From: Orobanche coerulescens
Taxonomy: Eukaryota > Streptophyta > Magnoliopsida > Lamiales > Orobanchaceae
Direction: 5' to 3'
DNA: 64,000 nt
Assembly: GCA_033398695.1 (NCBI GenBank)
Contig: CM065818.1
Location: 35,736,001-35,800,000, forward strand
A model generated the notes under the pieces. It was given only the letters and a program-made list of their open reading frames with translations. It did not search any database and was not told where the DNA came from. Position numbers and translations under genes: made by a program. Of this stretch, positions 34,279 through 44,481 are shown piece after piece (position 1 is the first letter of the stretch; each line of letters starts with the position of its first letter).

Positions 34279-35684
34279 TGTTAGGAATACTTGTTAGATT
34301 TTGATGATGTCATTAATTTAAAATCAAATGTTTATTAATTGGCAAAATGTAAGGAAGAACCAAATGAGTATCTTCCATAGGCCAAAATATGTTAAGTATA
34401 ACTTGGCAAAATGTAAAGAAGAACCAAATGAGTGTCTTCTGTAGGCCAAAGTTAGTTAGGTTGAAAATCGGCTAAGTACTAAAGCACAGCCTAGTCCATC
34501 AGAGAAGTACAGTGACTCGGTGAGTAGCTCAGTCAACTAAATTTATCGAGAAGTTTGACCAGATCGCAATGAGGTACCTCGGGAAGTCACACGATCGACA
34601 AGTCTCAAACAAAGGAATGTAGAGAGGACCTACCTGCAGAAGATGTAAGCTGCACATCAGCCTACTCAACTACAGCCTAGTACTCCAAGTCCACGTCAGC
34701 ATGCTTTGAAAAGTCAAATATTACGGAAAGCTCACATGCAACGTGAAGAGACAAATTGGAGTGATTCCCGCAAGAGATATGATTTAATTAAATCATCCTG
34801 ACCCACCGTGAAGACTTTTATCCTTTTTATATTCAAAAGATTCGGCGCTCACATGCAGAAGTCCTCACAACGGTCGGAAGATAAAATAAAATAATGGGAA
34901 TCCAGCCTTGCAACGTTCAGAAAAGATTAAACAATGAAGTCTCCCTCCAACGGACGGATTTGTTCAAAGATTTGCAACGGCTACAAGGAAGAAGCTCAGA
35001 GATCTGACCTATATATATCCAGAGATTTGAATCTGAGCAACTACCGGTGCGAACATACATTCTAGCGATCAAAGCAATCAAAGCAATCTCAAGCAATCAA
35101 ATAGCATCGTGAAAAGAGCAGATCCAAAAAGTTCATATTTAAGGAAGCTCTTAAGTTGGAGAAGACAAACACTCTTGTCTATAATCTTGAGTACGGGGTA
35201 CTTCACTGGTTGAAGTAAGAGATCAGAAGGCATCCAAGGATCGAGGATCAAGAGGTGCAAGGCAGTCAAGTGTGTGTACAACGGCACGGATTTCCACTGG
35301 TTGGAAGCTGTTGTATTGTGGTTGAATCACTGTAATATTTATCACTGGTTGAAAATTATAGTGAATTCATCTCCAACTGGTTTGGAGAAAAGTGGATTAG
35401 TAGAGGATTACCCCACCTCTGAGACCACTATAAATTGCTCGTGTTATTCTTGCTTTATCGCATCATACTCTAACTGCTGCATACATTGTTAAGTGTTTCA
35501 TTAAGTTAATTTATATTCGTCATCAGCTGACTTCCGCACATATCCAAGAACAAACGACTCCAAGTCATTTGTTTGACCATCAGCTGAAGAAACTCACTCT
35601 TCGAGAAAAAGAGTTCAAGAGTTTCAACAAGTCTATTCACCCCCCCCCCCTCTAGACTTGTTCCTGGACGACTTGTGACCTACA
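34279..35684 (+). repeat. 3' LTR of element B2 (1406 bp)
   Basis: TGTTAGGAATACTTG ... GTGACCTACA, followed by the GCTTC duplication. Confidence 0.96.
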
Positions 35685-35861
35685 GCTTCAACTACTCAAT
35701 AGAATAATGAATGCATTTATCGCGTATCACATTTTTTTATTCAAAAAAAAAAAATCTCACCACACGACAAAAATAAAAGATACTCACGCGTATGCACAGT
35801 AGTTGTGATTATGGCTCACATCTTCCTCTGATTTTACGTTCAGAAACGGCTTAAACGCCTT

Positions 35862-36407
35862 CTATGAGTCGGGGAGAAGCTTCCCATCCAATTTTCTTAC
35901 AAATTGGCAAACAGGGTCTTTTAACGTCAGATTCCCAAGACGTTGTTCATATTCTGGTTTGAATTTATTCCACAAACATTGAATTCTGTAATATACAAGT
36001 CTACTAGGATGCGTGTCAAGAGAAATTTCGATATTATCTAAATTCTCTTTATTCAGACCATCATTAATGAACTGAATTTTATCTTCTCTGTTTGTAGATG
36101 GAATTCCTAAAGATCGACATTTTAAATTACAGTTCCATCTAGCACATTTATAGCAAACGGCTAGCATCTTTGCTCGTCGTTTCTTGGCATATGAACTTTT
36201 TCCAAGCCCTGGTAAAAATCTAGTCGGTGTTTCTGTGAATTCACCTTCTATTCTTACTTTGGCTTCGATAATGAATCTTATGTCAAAAGGTATGCTTTTA
36301 TTCATAAGCAACCTCATCCTTTCAAGCATTGTCTTGTAAATTTTTAAAATTGCATTTTTGCTTAGAAAGGGAAATCTTTTTTCGATTTTATACAATGTTT
36401 CTTCCAT
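35862..36407 (-). CDS. uncharacterised 181-residue protein of element H
   Basis: The only sizeable ORF in H, starting ~245 bp after the 5' LTR on the minus strand, where gag would be. It is basic and has a cysteine cluster CYKCARWNCNLKC (C-x2-C-x4-C-x3-C) near residues 84-96, preceded by a Lys/Arg-rich stretch (YAKKRRAK). This could be a small metal- or nucleic-acid-binding module. No capsid, protease or pol motif is seen, and I do not recognise the family. Methionine at 36407 is the first in frame. It could be a gag derivative or a captured gene. Confidence 0.6.
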   Translation of the reverse strand: MEETLYKIEKRFPFLSKNAILKIYKTMLERMRLLMNKSIPFDIRFIIEAKVRIEGEFTETPTRFLPGLGKSSYAKKRRAKMLAVCYKCARWNCNLKCRSLGIPSTNREDKIQFINDGLNKENLDNIEISLDTHPSRLVYYRIQCLWNKFKPEYEQRLGNLTLKDPVCQFVRKLDGKLLPDS

Positions 36408-36630
36408 GACAAAAAAAAATAAAAATAAAATGACAATGAAAATAATTGAAGAAAATATCTACAAATATCAGTTGTTGTGGGAAACTGAAAAATCCGACTT
36501 TAATAGTCACGGAGTACCGTTATCCGCCACTTGACCGGACAAGCACAATTTAGTACTAAGTTACAACGTCGAGAAATTTGTACTTATAAAAATAGTTTAC
36601 AATGTAAGATTTCAAATATAACTTATACTT

Positions 36631-36650
36631 CCCCGGCAACGGCGCCAAAA
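36631..36650 (-). other. primer binding site of element H
   Basis: Minus strand TGGCGCCGTTGCCGGGG a few bases inside the 5' LTR. This site is common to Tat/Athila-type plant gypsy elements and differs from the tRNA-Met sites of the other elements here. Confidence 0.85.
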
Positions 36651-36653
36651 ACT

Positions 36654-38236
36654 TGACACGTTTTTAGTGTAACTATCGCAAGTGCACGATATCGTATCAA
36701 GTAGTAAAGTGGACTTTTTGAGTCCGGTTTATCGATCCCACAAGGAAGTTTGGTTATAATTTGAATTATAAACTATTAGTCTATTTTTATAGATACTATG
36801 ATAAGTGAAACACACAATTAAAATGTTTGGTTTAATATTTGCAAAGAAAATGCAATAATAGTTCTAATATTATAAGGAAATAAAAAGATAGCAATAATAA
36901 TAGATTGATTAACGATAAAATGAAATAGTTGGGATTACAAACTTAATTCGTCATTAGTTATAAAAGATATATTGGAGATCATAAGATGAATTTACTTATT
37001 ATGTTGTGTAGATTCGATTTTCCTTAAAAAGACGGTTTCTCTTTCGAACTATAAAATGCCCCTTACATATTGAATCAATTCACTATATTTCTATGTTGAT
37101 TGGCTTCAATACATAGCATTAGGATTTATGAAAATAACTCAAAGAATCATCTAAGGACTAGGGGTATATTTCTATCCCCTAGAACAACTTAGAGTGAAGA
37201 TCATTTGATCTAATCAAACATATTTTCTTTCGAAACATATGAAGACCATAAATATCGTCATTTATTGGCCAAATAAATAAAGATTGTTAAAACAATGAAA
37301 ATCACACACAATAATAAGTAATTCATAATATATCTTTTATACAAACATAAACAACTTAACTAACCTTGTTTATAATCCCAACTAAAGGTTACTTAGCCCA
37401 TGAAGGGTTTATTACACATGTTACAAGCTTGTGTGGTCATTATTAGTTGAATCAAGAGAAAGAATTGATCCTAACTCCCTTAGTAGATAAAGGAGATAGA
37501 AGCAATAAACTCTCTGAACAACATATGTTATACCACACTTACAAAGATCACTCAAGAACACAAGTGTTCTTCACACAAAACGAAAAGTTTACAAAAAATA
37601 GAAAATTATAAGATGAATGATGAATGATGAAGGATCTAAGGGGTCTATTTATACACCTAAAGTCATCTAATAGCTCCAAAACTCCAGCATTATTACATTA
37701 TATCGGATCAATGCCTGTCATCCCCTCAATAATACACAAAAAGTATAAAAAATTAGACAAATCATAGCAATCTGTCAAGAGTTACGGTCGTAACATTCAG
37801 GAGTTACGGCCGTAACTAGGGTGACTTACGGCCGTAACTCCTGAATGTTACGGCCGTAACGTGGCTTCATAAATTTGCTCATTTGAAGCTTTGATAGTTA
37901 CGTTTTCAGCCCAGAATTTCTCAGACTTTGCGTTTTTGCCCCAGATCTTCTTCGGATGATAACTTTTGATATATAACTCTGATTTTGAATCCGGAAAGAC
38001 TGCCGAATTCGTCTCGGAAAGCCCTACAACATGAATATATCAAAATTCAATAAAGAGAATATTTATTAAACATGTTGTTTCTTGAGTAATTCAGTTATTT
38101 AATCCGATCATCATCCGATAAAAATAAAATTATTAAAACTAATAAATTAAAAGCAAAAAACGAGTAGACTAGCTCAATTATGGGTGAATTTTATCGATAC
38201 AAACCATGAATAAGTGTACAAAACTGACACTTATCA
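36654..38236 (-). repeat. 5' LTR of element H (1583 bp)
   Basis: Partner of 19753-21337, with GACAT immediately after it at 38237-38241. Contains the inverted-repeat cluster 37781-37860 and, downstream on the minus strand, a TATA box GTATAAATAG at about 37645-37654. Confidence 0.95.
37781..37860 (-). promoter_or_regulatory. large inverted repeat of ACGGCCGT palindromes in the H 5' LTR
   Basis: Two ~35-bp arms, each with two TTACGGCCGTAAC motifs, around a ~10-bp spacer. Here the first motif carries the GGTCG variant, the opposite arm from the 3' LTR copy. Confidence 0.75.
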
Positions 38237-39383
38237 GACATCACTGACAATCATAAATAACATTAACGATACAAAACTATAATCCGAGTAAAAATGCCTG
38301 AGTACTCGCGAGTACTATCTAGAAGTTCACAGGTTGGAAAAACAGCCATATCGAAATGGACAACGGAAATAAATAAACTCATTTGCACCCGTCATCAACC
38401 CTGGCCAGCATCCTCGTACTGCCCCAGTGCCCGATCGTTCGGCTGAACTTAACCTGAAATTCATAACAAGAATTTTCCCAAAATGGGTCCCCAAAGGGGT
38501 TAGCAATTACGCTAGTACAAGTAACCAAATGAACAACTTACATCTTAAACATTTAGTCAATGCATGCAATCATGAAATCACAGTTCAAAAGCACTCATTT
38601 CCAGAAACGCCAATACCCAAAACACATTTATAAAAATACAATACAATTAACCGTTGATCCACGCCTCTGTGGACCCCTACCGAGACCCCGTCGGATCTAA
38701 CCCGTAGTAGTTAAAAGCCAAGCTCGTCGATCCATGCCTCTGTGGACCCCTACCGAGACCCTGTCGGATCTAACCCGTAGTGAGCATACACACACACCCA
38801 TCACTCATGCAATACTATCATGTTGAGAGTGTAAGTTCATCAAGAATACTTTCCTCGATTATCACGACGAAAAGACGAAATGGACAATCGCAGTTGTGAG
38901 AAACCGGACACACCGAACCTAGACGATTCATCAAACACCATCAAAACCAATTCGACAAGAATAACAATAACGGAAGACACCTGAAACCCCACCTACGATT
39001 CATGTAAGTTCGTACAAAACGAAGATGAGGATGGATCGCAACCGAACCCTCTCGGTTTTACAAATACAATGAAACTTACCATGAACTCGTAGGGTAAACA
39101 AGAATACCACCAAGATTAATCATATACATCATGGATTAACCAACAATATGGGACGAATCAGACAAAAACTCAAAAACCCCCAAATTTCCCAAAAATAGGA
39201 TTCTAGGAGATTACCTCGTATCGAAGACGAAGAACAAGTGTTGGTGTTGTTAATCTACACTAAGAACTCAAGAAGGATGATGGCTAGGAGTTGCAAGACT
39301 TAGAATCGCTCGGAGATCGCTCAAAATCGCCCAAAGACCGGAGAGGAGGAAGGAAGATGAAAAATGGCTGAAATCGGTCAACT

Positions 39384-39403
39384 CCTGGGTATATAAACCC
39401 AGG
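39384..39403 (-). promoter_or_regulatory. TATA box inside a hairpin (element F 3' LTR)
   Basis: CCTGGGT and ACCCAGG pair around the loop ATATAA. The position and family match the C hairpin at 15992-16021. In the other F LTR (61480-61499) one arm has a single change (ATCCAGG). Confidence 0.65.
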
Positions 39404-39405
39404 CC

Positions 39406-39720
39406 CGATTACGTACGTTAGCCTCAGGCAGCTAACGTACGTTATCTGATTAACATACGTAAGCATTCCCATCTTACGTACGTAATGCATGGGCAGGACC
39501 TACTGTCCAATAATACAAAGGCCATTACGTACGTTATGGGAAAGCTCTTACGTACGTAATGATCCACACTAACGCACGCAACATCAAACTCGTAGCGTAC
39601 GTATGGGGCTGGCAGAACCTACTGCCCGATTTCCCAAACACCGTTACATACGTAACAACAACGAGGTTACGTACGCTAAGTAGCACATAACGTACGTTGA
39701 GCATCGCCCGTAACATATGT
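39406..39720 (-). promoter_or_regulatory. U3 palindrome cluster, TTACGTACGTTA type (element F 3' LTR)
   Basis: About twelve exact or near copies of TTACGTACGTTA directly upstream (minus strand) of the TATA hairpin. The second LTR copy has the same cluster at 61504-61815. Confidence 0.6.
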
Positions 39721-40215
39721 TATGTCCTCCCAGAATATGAAGAAATGACCCGGAAATCCAAACGCGATGATTAACCAAAACATGAAGATACGAATACCTG
39801 GAGTTCGAGACGAAGAACCTAAGTGCCAAAAGGAAACATATTTCCGACTACCCGAAGGTTCGGAAAACAACTACAAACGTAATTACTCCATAACTTTGGG
39901 AAATTACAAAACGGTCCATGAAATACACGATACATGATTGAAACAATTAACGAAAGCTCACAATATGTAAAACAACATGAGATGGATCTGCGGCAAATGT
40001 TGGTTCCGAACAACGGTAACGAGACTCAAACGAAATAGCGACGGAAATGACATTAAACACGGAATTGAGTAAATCAAGTCCGAAACAAGCTCGGATGACA
40101 AAAAATCAAGTATTAAATATTCTCGAAATATCAATACGGTTACAAACGAGTCGCTAAAAATGAGAATACACCAAAATGAAACTACCAAAAACAGGAAAAA
40201 AATGCGGATATTACA

Positions 40216-40316
40216 TTCTACCTCTCTAAAAATAAGTTTCGTCCCAAAGTTGCCTCCTCGACACCATGCCTCGACCACTGCACCTTGACCAAAGGAATGG
40301 TATTATGCCTTAGTCG
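40216..40316 (-). pseudogene. end of chromodomain of gypsy F, with internal deletion
   Basis: Reads NTIPLVKVQWSRHGVEEAT and then jumps straight to the untranslated GGGACGAAAC. Compared with C, about 65 bp encoding the last ~19 residues (ETEDSMRARYPELF region) is missing. It is separated from the rest of pol by copia D. Confidence 0.85.
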
Positions 40317-40321
40317 TTTCT

Positions 40322-41359
40322 TGTTGGGTACCGATTCGGATATTTGCGCCGTTTGCGGAAGCGTAAATAAAATTGCGGAAAATAAATGACGCAAGGATTT
40401 ATAGAGGTTCGGCTATAAACGAGCCTACGTCCTCTCTTTATCTTTTTCAATAGGTTAAAGATAGCAACCTCTAAGCCTCTCTTCTATCGGTCGAGGTATA
40501 ACCGTTTACAATCACGTCTTCTATTGGTCCGTGATAAACCACTCGTACTTGTCTTTGCGTCGGTCCAAGTTAAACCGTTTTTCTTTTCTATTGGACAAGG
40601 AATCAACCTCTCTAGCTTTCTATGGGTACTAGATAAACCTCACTCGATAGCGATTGCGATTCTAACAATGCCGGATACTTGATCCTAATAACACCGAATC
40701 CAATCGTATCTTTTCTTTTACCACTCGTGTATGTTTTCGTGAATTCTCACTCAAACACTTACAATTAAGCTCAATATCAACAACAAGAATGTGTGTAATA
40801 ATATCACAAGAATAGACAATTTGCTCAAGGTTGTTGTGCTCAAACAATACCATAGGGATGGTATTTATAGGCTTCATGATCAAACTAGCCGTTAGTGCCA
40901 GACCTTCATTACGTACGTTATATGCTCTCCATTACGTACGTAATCCTCATTACGTACGTTAACCATGGCTGGTTACGTACGTTAGCATCTTCACAAATCA
41001 GTCCAGTGAGCTTCGTCATTTTGAGTTACGTACGCTAGCATAGACCTCGTTACGTACGTTAACATTACATCACTGATGACGTCATATATCCGTTGCATGC
41101 TTTTCTGACTTTGACTCCTCCAACGTTCACTTGTTTGAACTCCTTTACGTACGTTATACAACCTTCGTTACGTACGTTAGCTTCACCATATTACGTACGT
41201 TAACATGTTCCTGTTACGTACGTTAGCTTTGTGTTTTTCCAGCTTTTTGCACTTCGTTTTCCTTCGATGCTTGCTTCGTCTCTTCGTTGTTTTGTTTTGC
41301 TTATCAACATTAATCATCAAAACACTTTTAATTTATGTATGGAACTATATGTTCCAACA
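40322..41359 (-). repeat. 3' LTR of element D (1038 bp)
   Basis: Minus strand TGTTGGAACATATAG ... CGGTACCCAACA. The polypurine tract AAAAAGGGGGAGAC (41360-41373) precedes it on the minus strand. It carries an ACGTACGT cluster at 40910-41225. Confidence 0.95.
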
Positions 41360-41373
41360 GTCTCCCCCTTTTT

Positions 41374-41840
41374 GATGATTACAAAACAACACTTCGTCAA
41401 TGGGATTTTCCTGCAAAAATACAAATATATGTATATCTTTACAGACCAAAGTTGTCGACTTTGTCCGTTTCGTTAGAATCTTCTCCCATTTCTTTTTCGA
41501 CTCCTTCTTTTCTTATCTCCATATTTAAATTTTCATCGTCTTTTCGACGTCTCCGCATTTTTTATTTTTCTGTCATTTTCGACTTCTCCTTTTCATTTAT
41601 CGATTTTCTCCCCCTTTTTGGGTTAATCCCATTGTCGACTTCTTTTTCTCCTTCTCCATTCTCTCCCCCTTTTTGTTTTCATCAAAAAGTGGATAAAATA
41701 TCAATTGAAATAAATAATACCAAATTATAAAATATGCATGATAGAAATTTATGATAAATAAATGCATAAAGGGTAAAAACTCCCCCTGAAAATATTATCT
41801 CCCCTTAAAAAAAATACTCCCCCTGAGTAAAATACAAAAA
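41374..41840 (-). other. non-coding interval between gag and 3' LTR of element D
   Basis: Pyrimidine-rich on the plus strand, with several TCTCCCCCTTTTT copies (polypurine-like on the minus strand). No ORF is supported. This is where pol would lie in a full-length relative. Confidence 0.6.
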
Positions 41841-43378
41841 TCAATTTTTGGGGATCCAACCTATAGTTGGTTTTTGTTTAGAAACGTAGACGATATTTGA
41901 AACGATTGTTCCTTTAGGAACCCAAATTTTCTTAATTTTTATCGTCCGTCTCGGGCTTTTGCAACTTGAAATATGATGCCCGATTTTCAAACACTTTTCG
42001 CAATGGGGTATTTTAAAATTAACGGATTCGTTTTTCGAACGAGTTTTGAATCCTAACCCCTCTTTATTCAAAGTAAATTTTTGAACACCAAGCATTTGTT
42101 CAAATTTCTCGTTTCCGCACGAGAATTTCTTTGTCAAATATTTAAGCTCGGTTTGGATTTTAGCGAGATCATTCTTCAAAATATTTTCATTTTCAATACA
42201 CTTTGAATGATCGATTTCAACAAATTTTCCCTTTTTGATAATTTTGGAATTTTCAATTTCCAAATATTTAATTTTAGACTTGAGGGATTTAATTTCCGAT
42301 AAAGCATTTTGGAAATCCGTATGTAACAACTCAAATGCATCAAATAATTCATCACGGGAGGATGTACTTACTTGGCTTTCGACGTCGGCCGCCGAACGAA
42401 CTCCGCCATAAGAGCGAGATTATTTTGATTGATGAAATCATCGTCTTCATCTTCATCGCTCCAAGTAGCTACGAGAACCTCCTTCTTGGGTTTGACACGG
42501 CAATGCTTAGCAAAGTGGCCTGGTTTTCCACATTGTCGACAAGAGTTGTCGAACTTCTTCGTTTCGCTCGAGATATCCTTCTTCCTCCGGTTTAATAAGG
42601 TTTGGAATTTATTAATATTTTTGGCATAATATGCTGCTTCTTCGTCGCTTTCCTCCACCGGGGTTTCTTCTTTCTTCCTCGATATCTTAGCCTTCATGGC
42701 TAACGATTTTTCTTTCGGCTTTGGCTTGACACTTCGTGATTTTAACACTATCTCATAATTAATTAGCGAACCAACGAGGGCACTAAAATCGAGCGTGTTG
42801 AGATCTTTGGATTCCATAATCGCGGTCACGGTGCCGTCCCATTCGCTAGGTAGTGATCTTAAGATTTTCTTGACTTTTTCACTACTAGATAATGGTTTGC
42901 CAAACGAAGCTAGTCCATTGGTGATGACCGAGAATCGGTCGAGCATATTGGTGATGGACTCGTCACCCTTCATCATGAATAACTCGTAGTCATGGAGAAG
43001 CATATTGATCTTCGTCTCCTTGACTTGAGTTGTCCCTTCGTGTGTGATTTCAAGAATTTTCCATATTTCTTTCGCACTCTCACACGACGAGATTCGATTG
43101 ACCTCTTCGGGATTTAAGGCACAAAATAAAAGTTGGGTGGCCTTACAATTTAGATGGTCATTTTTCCAATCGCCATCGTCGTATTCTTCAAAAGTTTTGA
43201 GCGTACCGTCGGATTTGATAGGAACTTTTGGGCCAAGGCAAATAATCTTCCAAATTTCGATGTCGTATGCTCGGATGAATATCGACATCTTCTTCTTCCA
43301 CGTCAAATAATTTGAGCCATCAAAGAATGGTGGTTGGTTGAGAGCAAGGCCTTCGACTGGAGAGAATTGAAACGCCAT
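41841..43378 (-). CDS. copia gag of element D (one frameshift)
   Basis: Start ATG at 43378 (MAFQFSPVEGLALNQPPFF). An upstream ATG at 43435 is in frame but lies at the primer site. It has the capsid core SYLTWKKKMSIFIRAY-like block (here SNYLTWKKKMSIFIRAYDIE) and DWKNDHLNCKATQLLFCALN, then the zinc knuckle CRQCGKPGHFAKHC and an acidic SDEDEDDDF. A frame slip near 42360 separates the C-terminal part (42329-41841): a coiled coil (KSLKSKIKYLEIENSKIIKK) and a second Cys/His motif CEKCLKIGHHISSC. It is closely related to E gag, which lacks the first knuckle Cys. Confidence 0.92.
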
Positions 43379-43419
43379 TGGATCTTTTTTTCCTCGGATG
43401 TTAAGCCGCGTATTGGAGT

Positions 43420-43435
43420 ACCGCTCCGATACCAT
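43420..43435 (-). other. primer binding site of element D
   Basis: Minus strand ATGGTATCGGAGCGG immediately inside the 5' LTR; initiator tRNA-Met type. Confidence 0.88.
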
Positions 43436-43436
43436 T

Positions 43437-44476
43437 TGTTGGGTACCGATTCGGATATTTGCGCCGTTTGCGGAAGCGTAAATAAAATTGCGGAAAATAA
43501 ATGACGCAAGGATTTATAGAGGTTCGGCTATAAACGAGCCTACGTCCTCTCTTTATCTTTTTCAATAGGTTAAAGATAGCAACCTCTAAGCCTCTCTTCT
43601 ATCGGTCGAGGTATAACCGTTTACAATCACGTCTTCTATTGGTCCGTGATAAACCACTCGTACTTGTCTTTGCGTCGGTCCAAGTTAAACCGTTTTTCTT
43701 TTCTATTGGACAAGGAATCAACCTCTCTAGCTTTCTATGGGTACTAGATAAACCTCACTCGATAGCGATTGCGATTCTAACAATGCCGGATACTTGATCC
43801 TAATAACACCGAATCCAATCGTATCTTTTCTTTTACCACTCGTGTATGTTTTCGTGAATTCTCACTCAAACACTTACAATTAAGCTCAATATCAACAACA
43901 AGAATGTGTGTAATAATATCACAAGAATAGACAATTTGCTCAAGGTTGTTGTGCTCAAACAATACCATAGGGATGGTATTTATAGGCTTCATGATCAAAC
44001 TAGCCGTTAGCTGCCAGGACCTTCATTACGTACGTTATATGCTCTCCATTACGTACGTAATCCTCATTACGTACGTTAACCATGGCTGGTTACGTACGTT
44101 AGCATCTTCACAAATCAGTCCAGTGAGCTTCGTCATTTTGAGTTACGTACGCTAGCATAGACCTCGTTACGTACGTTAACATTACATCACTGATGACGTC
44201 ATATATCCGTTGCATGCTTTTCTGACTTTGACTCCTCCAACGTTCACTTGTTTGAACTCCTTTACGTACGTTATACAACCTTCATTACGTACGTTAGCTT
44301 CACCATATTACGTACGTTAACATGTTCCTGTTACGTACGTTAGCTTTGTGTTTTTCCAGCTTTTTGCACTTCGTTTTCCTTCGATGCTTGCTTCGTCTCT
44401 TCGTTGTTTTGTTTTGCTTATCAACATTAATCATCAAAACACTTTTAATTTATGTATGGAACTATATGTTCCAACA
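43437..44476 (-). repeat. 5' LTR of element D (1040 bp)
   Basis: Partner of 40322-41359. The ACGTACGT cluster is at 44025-44345, upstream (minus strand) of a TATA box CCTATAAATACC near 43975-43987. Confidence 0.95.
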
Positions 44477-44481
44477 TTTCT

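Larger units (their letters stand above)
23715..35684 (+). mobile_element. full-length Sirevirus-like Ty1/copia element B2
   Basis: 5' LTR 23715-25117, primer site, gag, protease-integrase-RT-RNase H (many small indels), extra ORF 31037-34061, polypurine tract and 3' LTR 34279-35684. The target duplication is GCTTC at 23710-23714 and 35685-35689. It interrupts element H. Same family as A. Confidence 0.96.
19753..38236 (-). mobile_element. non-autonomous LTR retrotransposon H (LARD-like), minus strand
   Basis: Two ~1.58-kb LTRs (19753-21337 and 36654-38236) beginning TGATAA and ending GTGTCA on the minus strand. The flanking duplication is GACAT on both sides. There is a primer site TGGCGCCGTTGCCGGGG and a polypurine tract AAGTTTGGGGGTG, the pattern of Tat/Athila-type gypsy elements. 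Without the nested Sirevirus the interior is only ~3.3 kb and has no pol domains. It carries one 181-codon ORF and a LOG pseudogene. Confidence 0.93.
38242..40215 (-). repeat. 3' LTR of gypsy F, main piece
   Basis: Minus-strand start TGTAATATCCGCATTTTTT at 40215, next to the polypurine tract TTTTTAGAGAGGTAGAA. With 19581-19752 it makes an LTR of ~2.15 kb. It contains the 73-bp tandem repeat (38655-38780), a TATA hairpin (39384-39403) and the ACGTACGT cluster (39406-39720). Confidence 0.93.
40322..44476 (-). mobile_element. gag-only non-autonomous copia element D, minus strand
   Basis: LTRs 40322-41359 and 43437-44476, target duplication TTTCT on both sides (40317-40321, 44477-44481), primer site, gag and polypurine tract. 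There is no protease, integrase, RT or RNase H: gag ends ~480 bp before the 3' LTR. The LTRs differ by about one substitution and two one-base indels, so the insertion is recent. Confidence 0.95.

Noticed and set aside
40908..41225. Possible CRISPR-like array of ACGTACGT repeats
   Set aside because: Plant nuclear DNA, irregular spacing, palindromic motif within an LTR, repeated in the partner LTR; no Cas genes.
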